DNA of 64,000 nt, taken from contig VENI01000001.1 of NCBI GenBank assembly GCA_009711615.1, forward strand, positions 1 to 64,000. Direction: 5' to 3'. The DNA is from Bacillota bacterium. Its GTDB lineage: Bacteria > Bacillota > Desulfotomaculia > Desulfotomaculales > Desulfohalotomaculaceae. Within the stretch, counting starts at the first letter, position 1; every line of letters begins with the position of its first letter. Position numbers and translations under genes: made by a program. Shown here one piece after another: positions 1-9,266 of this stretch. Below the pieces are notes generated by a model that did not search any database, was not told the DNA's origin, and saw nothing but the letters and a program-made list of their open reading frames with translations.

Positions 1-86
<86 letters not shown>

Positions 87-245
87 AAATATTTTTATGA
101 AAAGCTATTAATCTAGCTCTTAATTACATTTTAAAAAACGAGTTGCATGCTTCGTAAAGCTTGCTTGCATCCATCTCTTACTGTTTAGTTTTCAAGGATC
201 AGTTTGTTTCCAGTTTCTTCATCCGCCTCATCAGCGGCAAGATCT
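87..245 (-). promoter_or_regulatory. rrn leader region with boxA-like segment
   Basis: This is the untranslated leader between the rRNA promoters and 16S. Around 190-205 the minus strand reads CCTTGAAAACTAAACAG, a segment commonly found in Firmicute rrn leaders near the antitermination/processing signals. No open frame is evident. The functional role is inferred from position and resemblance. Confidence 0.5.
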
Positions 246-274
246 AGTTTAACATTTCTGTCGATCTAAGTCAA
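246..274 (-). promoter_or_regulatory. rrn promoter P2 (proximal)
   Basis: On the minus strand a -35 TTGACT (274-269) is separated by exactly 17 bases from a -10 TAAACT (251-246). It lies about 160 bases before the 16S gene. The initially transcribed region carries GCCGCTGATGAG, the same 12-mer that follows the upstream promoter P1. Confidence 0.65.
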
Positions 275-331
275 CTGGAAGTTTTTACTGCGTTATGCAG
301 TTTTTTGCTGCCACTCATCAGCGGCTTTATT

Positions 332-360
332 ATGTTAACACCATATTAATTATAAGTCAA
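332..360 (-). promoter_or_regulatory. rrn promoter P1 (distal)
   Basis: On the minus strand a -35 TTGACT (360-355) lies 17 bases from a -10 TAACAT (337-332). It uses the same -35 hexamer and spacer length as P2, 86 bases further upstream, and is followed by the same GCCGCTGATGAG 12-mer. Tandem promoters are usual for Firmicute rRNA operons. Confidence 0.6.
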
Positions 361-383
361 TAATTTTACAAAAAAAAGTTATA

Positions 384-992
384 TTATTCGTTATTGTGGT
401 ATTGGCACGCAGTGCATACCTCTCCAAACATCTTCTCTAAGAAACTTAATTGTTTGAAATTCAGTGTTTCACCAGCGACATCCAGCAGTTGCTGGTAATG
501 ACTACTGCATAATTTACCACACCCAGCATTAATTATTTCTGGTGGCAGTCCTTTATCCTTTAATTCTTGTGTTTTCTCTCCAGCAATTATATTATCAACT
601 TCCACTGCTTCATCTGAAACAACAACCAGTGCAATATTTCCTATATAATCTTTATTGTTAGTTATGGTAACAGTTTTATTTTGCCTTTGGGCAATCTCGA
701 GATATTTTTTTGCTTTTTTCCTATAATCACTTCTAATTATAATTTTGGTGCTGCGCCTATCTTTTATTGCTTCAATTACATCAGGGTAAATCCAATTACT
801 CCCCAATTGCTTATTAGTTAAAGTTTTTAATACTCGCTCTCTAAATTGGCCTAGATATCTTCTTTTTTCTCCCTTTCTTAATTCTAAACCATGTATACTG
901 TTAGCGACCACAGCATCCATTTCATTTCTATTTGCAATCTTAAACAACTCTTCTTGTTCCTGCTGCTTTTCAAATTCATTTTGTCTATTCAT
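384..992 (-). CDS. YueI-like (DUF1694) protein
   Basis: A 202-residue soluble protein of the YueI/DUF1694 type. The family-like core begins near residue 45 (LGQFRERVLKTLTNKQ), followed by alternating strands and helices (TKIIIRSDYRKKAKKYLEIA, IALVVVSDEAV). The C-terminus carries Cys residues in CGKLC and CTAC plus a His, a possible metal site. The biochemical function of the family is not established. The gene stands upstream of, and in the same direction as, the rRNA promoters. No strong Shine-Dalgarno is seen before the ATG. Family assignment is from memory of the B. subtilis YueI pattern. Confidence 0.7.
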   Translation of the reverse strand: MNRQNEFEKQQEQEELFKIANRNEMDAVVANSIHGLELRKGEKRRYLGQFRERVLKTLTNKQLGSNWIYPDVIEAIKDRRSTKIIIRSDYRKKAKKYLEIAQRQNKTVTITNNKDYIGNIALVVVSDEAVEVDNIIAGEKTQELKDKGLPPEIINAGCGKLCSSHYQQLLDVAGETLNFKQLSFLEKMFGEVCTACQYHNNE

Positions 993-1040
993 AAATTATA
1001 TTCTGAACAAAACTCTTCTATATATACATCGTTAATCAGT

Positions 1041-1073
1041 ATTCAGAAGACAGGAGTCAGAATTCTGAATAAA
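1041..1073. repeat. Dispersed CAGAAG(A/T)CAGGAGTCAG-type repeat, copy 1
   Basis: ATTCAGAAGACAGGAGTCAG followed by AATTCTGAAT, which also lets the ends pair. It lies between yueI-like and asnS genes. Confidence 0.5.
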
Positions 1074-1074
1074 T

Positions 1075-1099
1075 TAACCCCCGGCTTTACCGGAGGTTA
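1075..1099 (-). terminator. Hairpin after asnS
   Basis: Ten-base arms (1075-1084 and 1090-1099) with one mismatch and a 5-base loop sit just after the asnS stop codon in the minus direction. The downstream T content is only moderate, so efficiency is uncertain. Confidence 0.5.
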
Positions 1100-1102
1100 C
1101 TG

Positions 1103-2392
1103 TTAAGGGTGCATGCGATATAGCATTCTTGGGAACGGTATTGTTTCCCGAACATGTTCTAATCCACAGATCCAAGCCACCAGTCTCTCTAATCCTAATC
1201 CAAATCCAGAATGGGGTACTGAACCGTATCTTCGTAAATCTAAATACCATTCAAATTCTTCTTTTGGTAGTTGGTGCTCTTCCAATCGCTGTTCCAGCAT
1301 TTCTAATTCATCGATACGCTGGCCACCACCAATTATTTCTCCATAACCTTCCGGAGCGATTAAGTCAGCGCCAAGTACAACATTCTCATCATCGGGGTCT
1401 GGTTTCATATAGAAAGCTTTTATATTAGTAGGAAAGCGGTGTATAAATACCGGAGCATTATATTCCTCAGATATTACCGTCTCATCTGGGGCACCGAAAT
1501 CATCTCCCCAGTTAAATTCATGCCCTTTTTTCTGTAGTAACTCTACAGCCTCAGTATAACTCAACCGGGGGAAAGGTAATTGAACCGCCTCTAATTTACT
1601 TGTATCACGTTTTAACACTTCTAGTTCAGCACTTCTGTTTTTTAACACCCGCTTTATAATATGAGATACCATTTCTTCTTGCAGTTTCATATTATCTTCA
1701 TTGTTAAAGTATGCTGCTTCCGCTTCAATCATCCAAAACTCCATTAGATGTCGACGAGTTTTGGACTTTTCAGCTCGAAATACCGGACCAAAGCAATAAA
1801 CTCTACCTAATGCCATGGCATTGGCTTCATTATATAATTGACCACTTTGGGACAGATAAGCAGGGTCACCATGGTAATCAATTTCAAATAATGTGGTGGT
1901 GCCTTCACAGGCATTAGGCGTAATAATTGGAGCATCGGCCTGGATAAAATCATTTTGATAAAAGAATTCATGGGCTGCCATTTCCACTTCACTACGTATA
2001 CGCAGTATCGCCGACTGCTTGGGCGTTCTTATCCATAGATGCCTGCGATCAGCTAGAAATTCAACGCCATGTTCCTTTAAGGTTACAGGGTAATCCTCTG
2101 TTTGTGATACTACTTCAATATTGTTTACTTGCAGTTCAAAGCCACCAGGAGATTTAGGGTTCTCTTCCACCACACCAGTCACCCTAACAGAACTTTCCTG
2201 TGAGATCTTCTTAGCATCATCAAAAAGTTCTGGCTTTTCCCCTTTAACCAATACACCTTGAGTAAGACCTGTACCATCCCTAAGAATTAAAAATTGAATT
2301 TTCCCTGAACCTCTTCGGTTGTAGAGCCAACCATTAATAGTAACTTCCTCGCCAACATGGGCACTTAAATTTTTAATTAACACTCCATCCAA
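1103..2392 (-). CDS. asnS: Asparaginyl-tRNA synthetase
   Basis: This class IIb aminoacyl-tRNA synthetase charges tRNA-Asn with asparagine in the cytoplasm. At 429 residues it has the usual family length. An N-terminal OB-fold anticodon-binding domain (about 12-110, with [20 protein letters not shown]) precedes the catalytic domain. Motif 2 is visible as [19 protein letters not shown] and motif 3 near the C-terminus as [15 protein letters not shown]. The TTG start is preceded by AGAGGTGA at good spacing. No T-box leader is visible upstream. AspRS is excluded by the short length and the absence of the GAD insertion. Confidence 0.95.
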   Translation of the reverse strand: MDGVLIKNLSAHVGEEVTINGWLYNRRGSGKIQFLILRDGTGLTQGVLVKGEKPELFDDAKKISQESSVRVTGVVEENPKSPGGFELQVNNIEVVSQTEDYPVTLKEHGVEFLADRRHLWIRTPKQSAILRIRSEVEMAAHEFFYQNDFIQADAPIITPNACEGTTTLFEIDYHGDPAYLSQSGQLYNEANAMALGRVYCFGPVFRAEKSKTRRHLMEFWMIEAEAAYFNNEDNMKLQEEMVSHIIKRVLKNRSAELEVLKRDTSKLEAVQLPFPRLSYTEAVELLQKKGHEFNWGDDFGAPDETVISEEYNAPVFIHRFPTNIKAFYMKPDPDDENVVLGADLIAPEGYGEIIGGGQRIDELEMLEQRLEEHQLPKEEFEWYLDLRRYGSVPHSGFGLGLERLVAWICGLEHVRETIPFPRMLYRMHP

Positions 2393-2469
2393 CCAGTATC
2401 ACCTCTAATCTAATATGTATAACTGCACTTAGTCTACCACATTTCTATATACACAACCAAAAAAAAGAT

Positions 2470-2495
2470 AAAGCCTGGGCAAAAACCCAAGCTTT
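2470..2495 (-). terminator. Rho-independent terminator after the TPR gene
   Basis: In the minus direction an AAAGC..GGG / CCC..GCTTT hairpin is followed by a long T run (complement of the A tract at 2460-2467), immediately after the stop of the TPR protein gene. Confidence 0.7.
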
Positions 2496-2508
2496 AAGTT
2501 GCTTCATT

Positions 2509-4227
2509 TTATTTTGTTAATCCTTCAATTCTCTTTTTATATGCTTCTGCTTTATCCAAGTCTTGATACTGAGATTTGTCTGTTTTCCAATGGGGTTCGG
2601 TGCCATGATAATATATTTTGTACAGCACCCGCAGAGCATGTAGGTTATCTGGATCTTCCTGCAATGTTTTTTCATATTCAGCTATGGCCTGATCCCACTT
2701 TTTCTGTAGCAGCAATTTGTCAGCCTCCCCCATCGGGCCTTCAGGAAGTTTAAATGTTCTCGGTGGATGGGTTGACACAGGACCATAACTAGAACTGATT
2801 AGTACATCATTTTTATTGTAAGCACCTACTCCCCACACAACTTCCTGACCAGGAATACCTATCCCCAATAGTGATTGGGGGTCTATGCTTTCGTCACTAT
2901 ATCTTAGTCCTCCGTTGAATTGCCATATTTCATCAAGGTTAATTTCTGCAGTATTGGTTTCAAATTTTTGGTTTGAGGGAGTATAGTAAATGCCACTGCT
3001 ATTATCTTCCTCGTCTTTCAACACACTTCCTAACTGTAGTTTGTAGTATACAGCACCTGGGTAAGGCTCCCATGACAATTTAATTGTATTGCCTTTTTCC
3101 ACCACCCCATTCTCGGGGCTTAATAATTTCACAGTTTCGTTAAATTGAAAATTGTTTTTTACCTGCTCGCCATCTTCTAATTGAAACTGGGAGTCTATTC
3201 TACTACCACCCTTTAGTTCCAAATCCGAAACTTGATTAGGGTTTAAACCTAAACCCACCTGGTAATGTCCGGGTTTTATATTTTCAAAGCGGTAGTAACC
3301 CTCTTCATCTGTGATAACTTTCTTAGCATTACGAATAATTTGGGTTGAACTGCTGCTGTCCCGCTCTTGATATTTTGCCAAGTAAACCCTTACTCCTGGA
3401 AATGCTTCATTCATTTTTAATACTTGACCAGATATAACCCCTGTGCCCTCACTTGGGTTAACACGGTATTCTTGTAACTTGGCCAGGCGTTGTTGAACCT
3501 CATCTTCAAAATATTGCATACTTTCCTGCAGTTCTTTATCATTGCGTGCATCTTCAGGTAAATCAGCATGATTCTGCTGCCAGATTTCTATTACTTGTTT
3601 ATAAGCAGCTTCAGCCTGATCTAGTTTTCCTAAATCCCTTAAGGCATCACCTTTTAGCAGTTGCAGGTTGATATTATAACTCCGCCACTTATAATCATTA
3701 ATAACCTTCAAAGCATCTTCCGGACGATTATTCTCTAATAACATCTCAGCTAAATCCATAGTTGCACTGCCTGCATGCGGTTTACCTAGTTTTATTGCTT
3801 CTCGATACCACTTCTCAGCCTTTTCAATATCATCTTTTCCCCGATATATTTCCGCCAGCCTCACTCTAGCCCAACCAGACCAAGTTCCTTCAGGATAATC
3901 TTCTATCAGTCTTTTATATCTTGCCACAGCCTCAGAAGTATTTGTTAATTCATTACTTCCACCAGCGGAAGCCCAAGACATTTGCGGGAATATAAAAATG
4001 CCGTGATGACTACTATAGTATTGCTGTCCGTTATAAATAGTTGCTGCATCATAGGCCGCCTTTTCTCCCTGATCGGTTCTGGGAAACATGTTGGTAACAG
4101 TATCAAAATACTTTACTGCTTGAATATAATTGCCATCCTCTTGATAATCTTTTGCCCTGGCCACCAAAATATCCGGCACAGCAGCATATGCTACCAGCCC
4201 GAAAATCAGTAACACCGCAACTGCCAC
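2509..4227 (-). CDS. TPR-repeat protein with carboxypeptidase-regulatory-like domain, membrane anchored
   Basis: A 572-residue protein with an N-terminal hydrophobic segment (about 1-20), followed by TPR-like helical repeats (about 25-65, 85-170 and again at 515-555). A beta-rich middle (about 265-350, ending DEEGYYRFENIKPGHYQVGLG) resembles carboxypeptidase regulatory-like domains. A fibronectin-like stretch follows (LSWEPYPGAVYYKLQLG). It is probably an extracytoplasmic scaffold; the true role is unknown. The start is uncertain. The GTG used here has AAGGG 13 bases upstream, but the open frame continues upstream through a Lys-rich segment to a stop and offers only ATT/ATC/ATA codons behind a good GGGAAGGG site. 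It is a single-gene unit with its own terminator. Confidence 0.7.
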   Translation of the reverse strand: MAVAVLLIFGLVAYAAVPDILVARAKDYQEDGNYIQAVKYFDTVTNMFPRTDQGEKAAYDAATIYNGQQYYSSHHGIFIFPQMSWASAGGSNELTNTSEAVARYKRLIEDYPEGTWSGWARVRLAEIYRGKDDIEKAEKWYREAIKLGKPHAGSATMDLAEMLLENNRPEDALKVINDYKWRSYNINLQLLKGDALRDLGKLDQAEAAYKQVIEIWQQNHADLPEDARNDKELQESMQYFEDEVQQRLAKLQEYRVNPSEGTGVISGQVLKMNEAFPGVRVYLAKYQERDSSSSTQIIRNAKKVITDEEGYYRFENIKPGHYQVGLGLNPNQVSDLELKGGSRIDSQFQLEDGEQVKNNFQFNETVKLLSPENGVVEKGNTIKLSWEPYPGAVYYKLQLGSVLKDEEDNSSGIYYTPSNQKFETNTAEINLDEIWQFNGGLRYSDESIDPQSLLGIGIPGQEVVWGVGAYNKNDVLISSSYGPVSTHPPRTFKLPEGPMGEADKLLLQKKWDQAIAEYEKTLQEDPDNLHALRVLYKIYYHGTEPHWKTDKSQYQDLDKAEAYKKRIEGLTK

Positions 4228-4445
4228 TAATATATGTTTGCCCTTTATTTTAGCTGTCGTTATGATAATATATCATCCCTTCCCGGTTTAGTAGATAACC
4301 GTTAACAGTAACAATTTCTATTCAAAATTAATTCTACTTATATGACGCTTGAACTGCAACATGGTTTCAAAAAATAATAAATAATGACAAAATAAATTGA
4401 AAATACTAATGTCTATGTATATTATGAAGACGGGGTGCAGCCATA

Positions 4446-5549
4446 ATGCAAACGCATCTTTCTGACGATAGACTATTTGAATTTCTAGTTGCCCTAATCC
4501 TACGCAGCAATGGTTATGTAGCCGGTGTTCCTCGCCGCTTATTAGGAGGAAGGGGTACAAAACACCAAGTTAATGTAATTGGTGTAGACTTAAACACCAG
4601 CCCTTTTAGTTTAAATAACATTATAATCGCACAAGCAAGTTGTAACGTAAACTTGGACATGGTGAGAAATCTTAAAGCTACTCTGATAGACCTGGAGCAA
4701 ACCCTTCCCTCAAAGCGGGAACTTATAAGAGAAATAGTAGGCACCGACCGGGGAGATTTGTTTCATAGAATATACGGCAAGGAAAAAAGCAAGGAAAAGT
4801 TCTCTGTTAATTATGTCGGAAATATTTTTATAAACAAGCCTTTGGATCAGTTTGCCTGGGAATATGCCAATGCTCACGGTATTTATGTTACATATGTACC
4901 AAAACACTTAGCTGGTTACCCCCTCCACTACTGGTTTAACCTGTTTCGCAAACAATTGGACAATATCGTCAGTAGTAATGGATCAATAACTTTACCAGGT
5001 TTGGCTAAAAAAGAAAAAAAACAACAATCTTTTAAAAATATAATAAGTTTACTAAGCAATGAAGACACAGCCAATAGTCTAGAGACTCAGCAAAACCACG
5101 ATTTATTTACCATTATTAACGAAATAATGTTCACCAAAGATTTAAAACCTCTGCATAAAAAAATACAACAGTTAGCACTGGCATCCATGAATGGCTACCC
5201 TGTATTGTTAGATTATAATTTAAGTTACAGAAACTTGATAGAAGCTGCATTAATAAGTTTTCACAATCAGTTTAACAAGGTTAAAAATGTCAGTCAGCGC
5301 ACCAAGTACAAACCATTAAACACCGCAAAATTTTTGATTGATAATATTAAAAATACTGACGACCCAAATATTGCAATGATAAACTATCGAGCAGATCCTT
5401 CAGAAGTTTCTAAACCGATAGCCGACATGAAAGGTTTTGTATATGTCCCCACATCAGTACTAGACAAACGGATGACCCGCTTTCAGCTAAAGCTTCCGCT
5501 TAAAACAGATATTAGCATGATTGCCGAGTTTCATATTGAACAAAAATAA
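4446..5549 (+). CDS. Restriction-endonuclease-like (Mrr/PD-(D/E)XK fold) protein with degenerate active site
   Basis: A 367-residue cytoplasmic protein. Residues about 8-85 match the pattern of Mrr-like PD-(D/E)XK nuclease domains: a helix (FEFLVALILRSNGYVAGV), the GGRGTKHQ-V-x-V-IG block, an IIIA-x-A-x-C strand and a conserved VRN helix. The three positions where such domains carry catalytic residues read Asn43 (for Asp), Gln63 (for Glu) and Ser65 (for Lys). The domain therefore appears catalytically dead and may bind DNA or a partner. The remaining ~280 residues are not recognised. The flanking genes (TPR protein on the opposite strand, rhomboid protease downstream) give no clear partner. 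The fold is inferred from the motif pattern only. Confidence 0.6.
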   Translation: MQTHLSDDRLFEFLVALILRSNGYVAGVPRRLLGGRGTKHQVNVIGVDLNTSPFSLNNIIIAQASCNVNLDMVRNLKATLIDLEQTLPSKRELIREIVGTDRGDLFHRIYGKEKSKEKFSVNYVGNIFINKPLDQFAWEYANAHGIYVTYVPKHLAGYPLHYWFNLFRKQLDNIVSSNGSITLPGLAKKEKKQQSFKNIISLLSNEDTANSLETQQNHDLFTIINEIMFTKDLKPLHKKIQQLALASMNGYPVLLDYNLSYRNLIEAALISFHNQFNKVKNVSQRTKYKPLNTAKFLIDNIKNTDDPNIAMINYRADPSEVSKPIADMKGFVYVPTSVLDKRMTRFQLKLPLKTDISMIAEFHIEQK

Positions 5550-5852
5550 ACAACCCGTACGCCTTTTTAATCTCGAGCTTTTCAATATAGATTAACCACT
5601 CTGAAACCTCTACGGGTCGCGTCCACCAAATCTTCGCCCCAGGTTTTTATTCCATAACTAACCAGGTATCGATTTTTTAGGGCTACAAGGTTTCAATCCT
5701 ATGCTATTTATAATATTATTAGAAAAAGAAAAAACGGACAATTTTAGTTTGCAGACATGTACACTTTGCCCAATCAGTAATTATAAAGCAAGGAGGCAAG
5801 TTTTTACTTTTAAACTTTTCCTGCTACGTATCGGAATGGGGGACAATTTATT
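5550..5852 (+). other. Intergenic region without recognisable gene
   Basis: About 300 bases between the nuclease-like gene and the rhomboid gene. A short ACCCGTA/TACGGGT inverted repeat (about 5553-5559 and 5609-5615) and an AAGGAGG tract near 5788-5795 without a usable start codon are present. No RNA family was recognised. Confidence 0.5.
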
Positions 5853-6449
5853 ATGATTAAACCGTTTAAAAAGATCCACTACAACGCTCCTGTTATTCTT
5901 ACCTTCACATTCTTATCATTTTTTATCCTAGTCTTAGGAGAATTGACCAATGATTTTTCTACAAGATTATTTTTTTCTGTGTATAAATCGTCCATGTCCG
6001 ATTTCTTTTTTTATATAAGGTTAGTTGGCCATGTTCTAGGTCATATCAATTATGAACATTTTTTTAGCAATTTCCTTCTGATTCTACTGATAGGTCCAAT
6101 GTTGGAAGAAAAATATGGATCAAAAAATATGATTTTAATGATCGTTTTTACAGCTATTATATCTGGAGTTCTCCACATTCTATTCTTTGACTCTAATGCT
6201 CTTCTAGGGGCTAGCGGAGTGGTGTTCATGCTTATTCTATTGAGCTCCTTTGTTAATATAAAAAAAGACAGTATACCCCTTACTCTTATATTAGTGATTA
6301 TTATATTTATTGGAAAAGAACTATATAATGGATTACTTGCACAGGATAATATATCTCAGATCACCCATATTGTCGGGGGATTTTGTGGGGGGGTTTTTGG
6401 ATATATGATGCATAATAAAGAAAAAGTAATAGAAGAACAACATAGTTGA
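5853..6449 (+). CDS. Rhomboid-family intramembrane serine protease
   Basis: A 198-residue polytopic membrane protein with about six transmembrane segments. The rhomboid hallmarks are present: an HxxxN-type segment in TM2 (HINYEHFFSN, about 64-73), the catalytic serine in GASG (Ser121) and the partner histidine in the last helix (His172 in THIVGGFCGG). It would cleave transmembrane substrates within the membrane; the substrate is unknown. The ATG is preceded by GGGGGA at slightly long spacing. It is more A/T-rich in codon use than its neighbours, which may indicate a distinct origin. Confidence 0.85.
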   Translation: MIKPFKKIHYNAPVILTFTFLSFFILVLGELTNDFSTRLFFSVYKSSMSDFFFYIRLVGHVLGHINYEHFFSNFLLILLIGPMLEEKYGSKNMILMIVFTAIISGVLHILFFDSNALLGASGVVFMLILLSSFVNIKKDSIPLTLILVIIIFIGKELYNGLLAQDNISQITHIVGGFCGGVFGYMMHNKEKVIEEQHS

Positions 6450-6537
6450 GAGTTGTTTCCCTGTTCGGAAAAACAATATTCATTTGATTTTAGACTATTA
6501 TAATTATGGTAGAATGGTTAAGTGAGGTGAATCTATA

Positions 6538-7965
6538 ATGGAAAAACAAAATGATAAGTATAAATGGCGGGCACTGGTTGCTATTGCCATAGGTACATTT
6601 ATGGGGCCCCTGGATGGAAGTATTGTCAACATCACTCTTCCCCATATCAGCAGTTCTTTGGGAGCAGATATGGCTACTGTAGAATGGGTTGTTATGTCCT
6701 ATCTGCTAGTGATTTCCAGCTTATTATTGACTTATGGCAGACTGGGAGATATGTACGGGCATAAGAAAGTATACATAACTGGATTTTTTGTTTTCACGCT
6801 GGGATCGCTATTTTGTGGTTTATCCCCCAACATATGGGCATTAATTTCTTTTAGAGCAGTACAGGCATTGGGAGCAGGAATGATGATGGCTATAGGCCCA
6901 GCATTGATAACCTCCATTTTTCCTCCTCAAGAACGGGGTAAGGTCTTAGGTATAATGGGTTCTACAGTGGCTTCCGCCCTTGCCTTTGGCCCAGCTTTGG
7001 GTGGTATATTAGTGGACTTTTTCGGATGGCGTTCAATATTCTTTATTAATCTCCCCATTGGAGTTATTGCAATTTATGGGGCAGTTACTGTACTCAGACC
7101 TACACAAGCATTAAAAGACCAACGTTTTGATATACCCGGTGCATTAACACTTTTTTTAACTTTAATTACTTTCCTCCTTTCAGCCAGTCATGGGCAACAG
7201 TGGGGGTGGAGTTCACCGGTTGTTATTGGTTTATTTCTAACTTCATTAGTGATGCTGATATCATTTATCTGGGTAGAGTCCAGAGTGCCCCAACCAATGA
7301 TTGATTTAAAGCTGTTTAAAATAAGAATGTTTAGTATGGCTAATATATCCTCGTTAATTAGCTTTATGGCCCATTTTTCAATTATTTTTATACTACCCTT
7401 TTACCTAAACGAAGTAAGAAAACTGGAGCCATCTGGTGCTGGTTTATTAATGACCGCTTCACCGTTAATAATTTTATTTGTGGCCCCAATGTCTGGCGCA
7501 TTATCTGATCGAATTGGTTCCAGACTACTGGCTTCCATGGGTTTGGGCATTGTATCCACTGCTCTCTTGTTTATGAGTACCATAAAAGTGGACACACCCC
7601 TTGTGCAAATATCTCTGTACCTTGCTGTATTAGGCTTGGGCTTAGGACTATTTCAGTCTCCAAACAATAGCGCCATCATGGGCAGCGTTCCCCGGAACCG
7701 CTTAGGTATTGCCTCCAGCACCTTAGCATCTATGAGGAACATTGGAATGGTTATCGGGATAGCTTTAGCAGGGGCTATTTTTACCTCTCGTCAACCTGTG
7801 TATCTGGAAAACCTGAAAGCTGCTAGTTCATCAATCAATCTAAATTCTCTGGCATTCACCTATGCCATGCATGACGTGTTTTTAGCTGGAGCAATATTGT
7901 CAGCAGTAGGAGTATTAACTTCATTAACAAGAGGCAAAACCGCGGAAACGGCTAACAATTCTTAG
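6538..7965 (+). CDS. MFS drug/proton antiporter, DHA2 (EmrB/QacA) family
   Basis: A 475-residue membrane exporter with about 14 predicted transmembrane helices. Motif A is seen in the TM2-3 loop (GRLGDMYGHKKVY). The antiporter motif C region in TM5 reads GPALGGILVDFFGWR, followed by FFINLPIG as in EmrB/QacA proteins. The N-terminal GPLDGSIVNITLPHI segment is typical of DHA2. The likely role is proton-driven efflux of an amphipathic or toxic compound; the substrate cannot be told. AGTGAGGTGA precedes the ATG. It is a single-gene unit ending at a strong bidirectional terminator. Confidence 0.9.
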   Translation: MEKQNDKYKWRALVAIAIGTFMGPLDGSIVNITLPHISSSLGADMATVEWVVMSYLLVISSLLLTYGRLGDMYGHKKVYITGFFVFTLGSLFCGLSPNIWALISFRAVQALGAGMMMAIGPALITSIFPPQERGKVLGIMGSTVASALAFGPALGGILVDFFGWRSIFFINLPIGVIAIYGAVTVLRPTQALKDQRFDIPGALTLFLTLITFLLSASHGQQWGWSSPVVIGLFLTSLVMLISFIWVESRVPQPMIDLKLFKIRMFSMANISSLISFMAHFSIIFILPFYLNEVRKLEPSGAGLLMTASPLIILFVAPMSGALSDRIGSRLLASMGLGIVSTALLFMSTIKVDTPLVQISLYLAVLGLGLGLFQSPNNSAIMGSVPRNRLGIASSTLASMRNIGMVIGIALAGAIFTSRQPVYLENLKAASSSINLNSLAFTYAMHDVFLAGAILSAVGVLTSLTRGKTAETANNS

Positions 7966-7981
7966 TAATAGTTTTTTAATA

Positions 7982-8017
7982 ACAGTAAACCCCGAGCGGC
8001 TGCTCGGGGTTTACTGT
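7982..8017. terminator. Bidirectional terminator (perfect 16-bp stem)
   Basis: Arms 7982-7997 and 8002-8017 are perfectly complementary with a 4-base loop. The hairpin separates the convergent MFS and FAD-oxidoreductase genes and its right arm includes the stop codon of the latter. Confidence 0.85.
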
Positions 8018-9096
8018 CTGGAGATTCTTTCTCCGGTGAGTTTGTCTAACATTTTTAACATACCTGTTCCATATTTCATTACATCAAGCCTGCTGTTGTA
8101 AATTAACTGCTTCATTCCCGGTAGGGTTGCTGCCCAGGTCACCATGTTTATTGAACGATTGCTGGAAATGTTTAAATATTCCCTTAGCACAGTAGATCGG
8201 CTAACATCAGTATTCAATGGTTGTAGTAGTTTTTCATAATCTTTACCTTGGGTAATACTTTGTGCCGCATACACTCCTGACCTAATGGCATTAATCTGTC
8301 CAAAACCCAAAAATGGTTCTAAAAAACCACCTGCGTTACCAGCTAAAATTATATTGTCTAATTTGTGCGGATAAACCAAACCGGACGAGTGTTCCAAAGT
8401 AAAGTTCTCAATTATCTTATAATCAAAATTTCCATTTTCCCAAAACAAGTGCCAATAGTCATCTAATTCTTCCGGCCCTATGTTACGTACTATTAGCACT
8501 AGCGAAGCCATCTCTTCATTAAAAGGAGTTAAGTAAGCATAACCAGTGTCATTATATTTTTTATTAAACCACATTATCAGCTTATCTGTTTCAAATTTAC
8601 CCAGCACTACTGCCCCACGTAAATATGAATGAAACAAGTTATCCCATAAACTAAGGGTTCTAGCCACCTTATTATTTCCGGTACACACTATTACATGGTC
8701 ATATTTTTTGCATAACTCATCGAAATTTGCGTGGACATTATAATTTATCTTTGATTTAACAAGCTTTGTTAATTGGTCTTCGACGCTGTCTTTGTACTGA
8801 CCCCTTGAAAAAAAATACCCCAGGTCTCCATTTACTGTCCGCTGAATACCAGGCATTCTCATTTCTACTTTTTTCATTTTATATAAAGGCTTTAACTTGA
8901 TGCCAAACTCTTTATCAAGATACTGAACAGGGTCTCGATAAGGTCGGATAAATAATTCCATCATAGCAGATACATGGGGAAATAATTCTCCAGTACGGCT
9001 TCGCTCTTCAAAAATTTCCGGCGTAATGCCGTTACGTTCCAGTTCATGTGCACAGCATAGCCCCGAAAGCCCTGCACCAATAATAGCAACCTTCAA
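8011..9096 (-). CDS. FAD-dependent oxidoreductase (geranylgeranyl-reductase-like), paralogue of the 9838-10920 gene
   Basis: A 361-residue flavoprotein with an N-terminal dinucleotide-binding motif (VAIIGAGLSGLCCAHELERNG) and the later FAD-contact segment (IILAGNAGGFLEPFLGFGQINAI) typical of the phytoene/geranylgeranyl reductase-like group. I chose the TTG at 9096: it has AGAGGTG six bases upstream, and it aligns the protein with the MKVAVVGAG start of its paralogue; a longer frame to 9123 lacks a site. The substrate is unknown. With the paralogue at 9838 it flanks two ferritin-like mini-proteins, suggesting a shared redox function (inference). Confidence 0.75.
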   Translation of the reverse strand: MKVAIIGAGLSGLCCAHELERNGITPEIFEERSRTGELFPHVSAMMELFIRPYRDPVQYLDKEFGIKLKPLYKMKKVEMRMPGIQRTVNGDLGYFFSRGQYKDSVEDQLTKLVKSKINYNVHANFDELCKKYDHVIVCTGNNKVARTLSLWDNLFHSYLRGAVVLGKFETDKLIMWFNKKYNDTGYAYLTPFNEEMASLVLIVRNIGPEELDDYWHLFWENGNFDYKIIENFTLEHSSGLVYPHKLDNIILAGNAGGFLEPFLGFGQINAIRSGVYAAQSITQGKDYEKLLQPLNTDVSRSTVLREYLNISSNRSINMVTWAATLPGMKQLIYNSRLDVMKYGTGMLKMLDKLTGERISRQ

Positions 9097-9161
9097 GAAA
9101 AACACCTCTGTGTATATCTGCAAAATTAAAGTACAGACTTATTATTTAAAGGAGGTATAAC

Positions 9162-9266
9162 ATGAGTTTTTTAAAATTTCTCTTACTGACTGCAACCCTT
9201 GGAATTGTAGTTATGGGATGGTTTATACTGGTATCATGGTTAGACAAAAGTATAAACAGCACTTAA
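9162..9266 (+). CDS. 34-residue single-pass membrane mini-protein
   Basis: The frame starts with ATG seven bases after a strong AAAGGAGG. It encodes MSFLKF, a continuous hydrophobic helix of about 20 residues (LLLTATLGIVVMGWFILVSW) and a short polar tail (DKSINST). It lies between the divergent FAD-oxidoreductase gene and the convergent ferritin-like gene, whose 3' end it overlaps by 4 bases. No family is recognised. The perfect ribosome-binding site and clean membrane-helix architecture support translation. Confidence 0.6.
   Translation: MSFLKFLLLTATLGIVVMGWFILVSWLDKSINST

Noticed and set aside
2393..2508. T-box leader for asnS
   Set aside because: Only about 70 bases separate the start from the upstream gene's terminator; no T-box sequence or specifier stem is visible.
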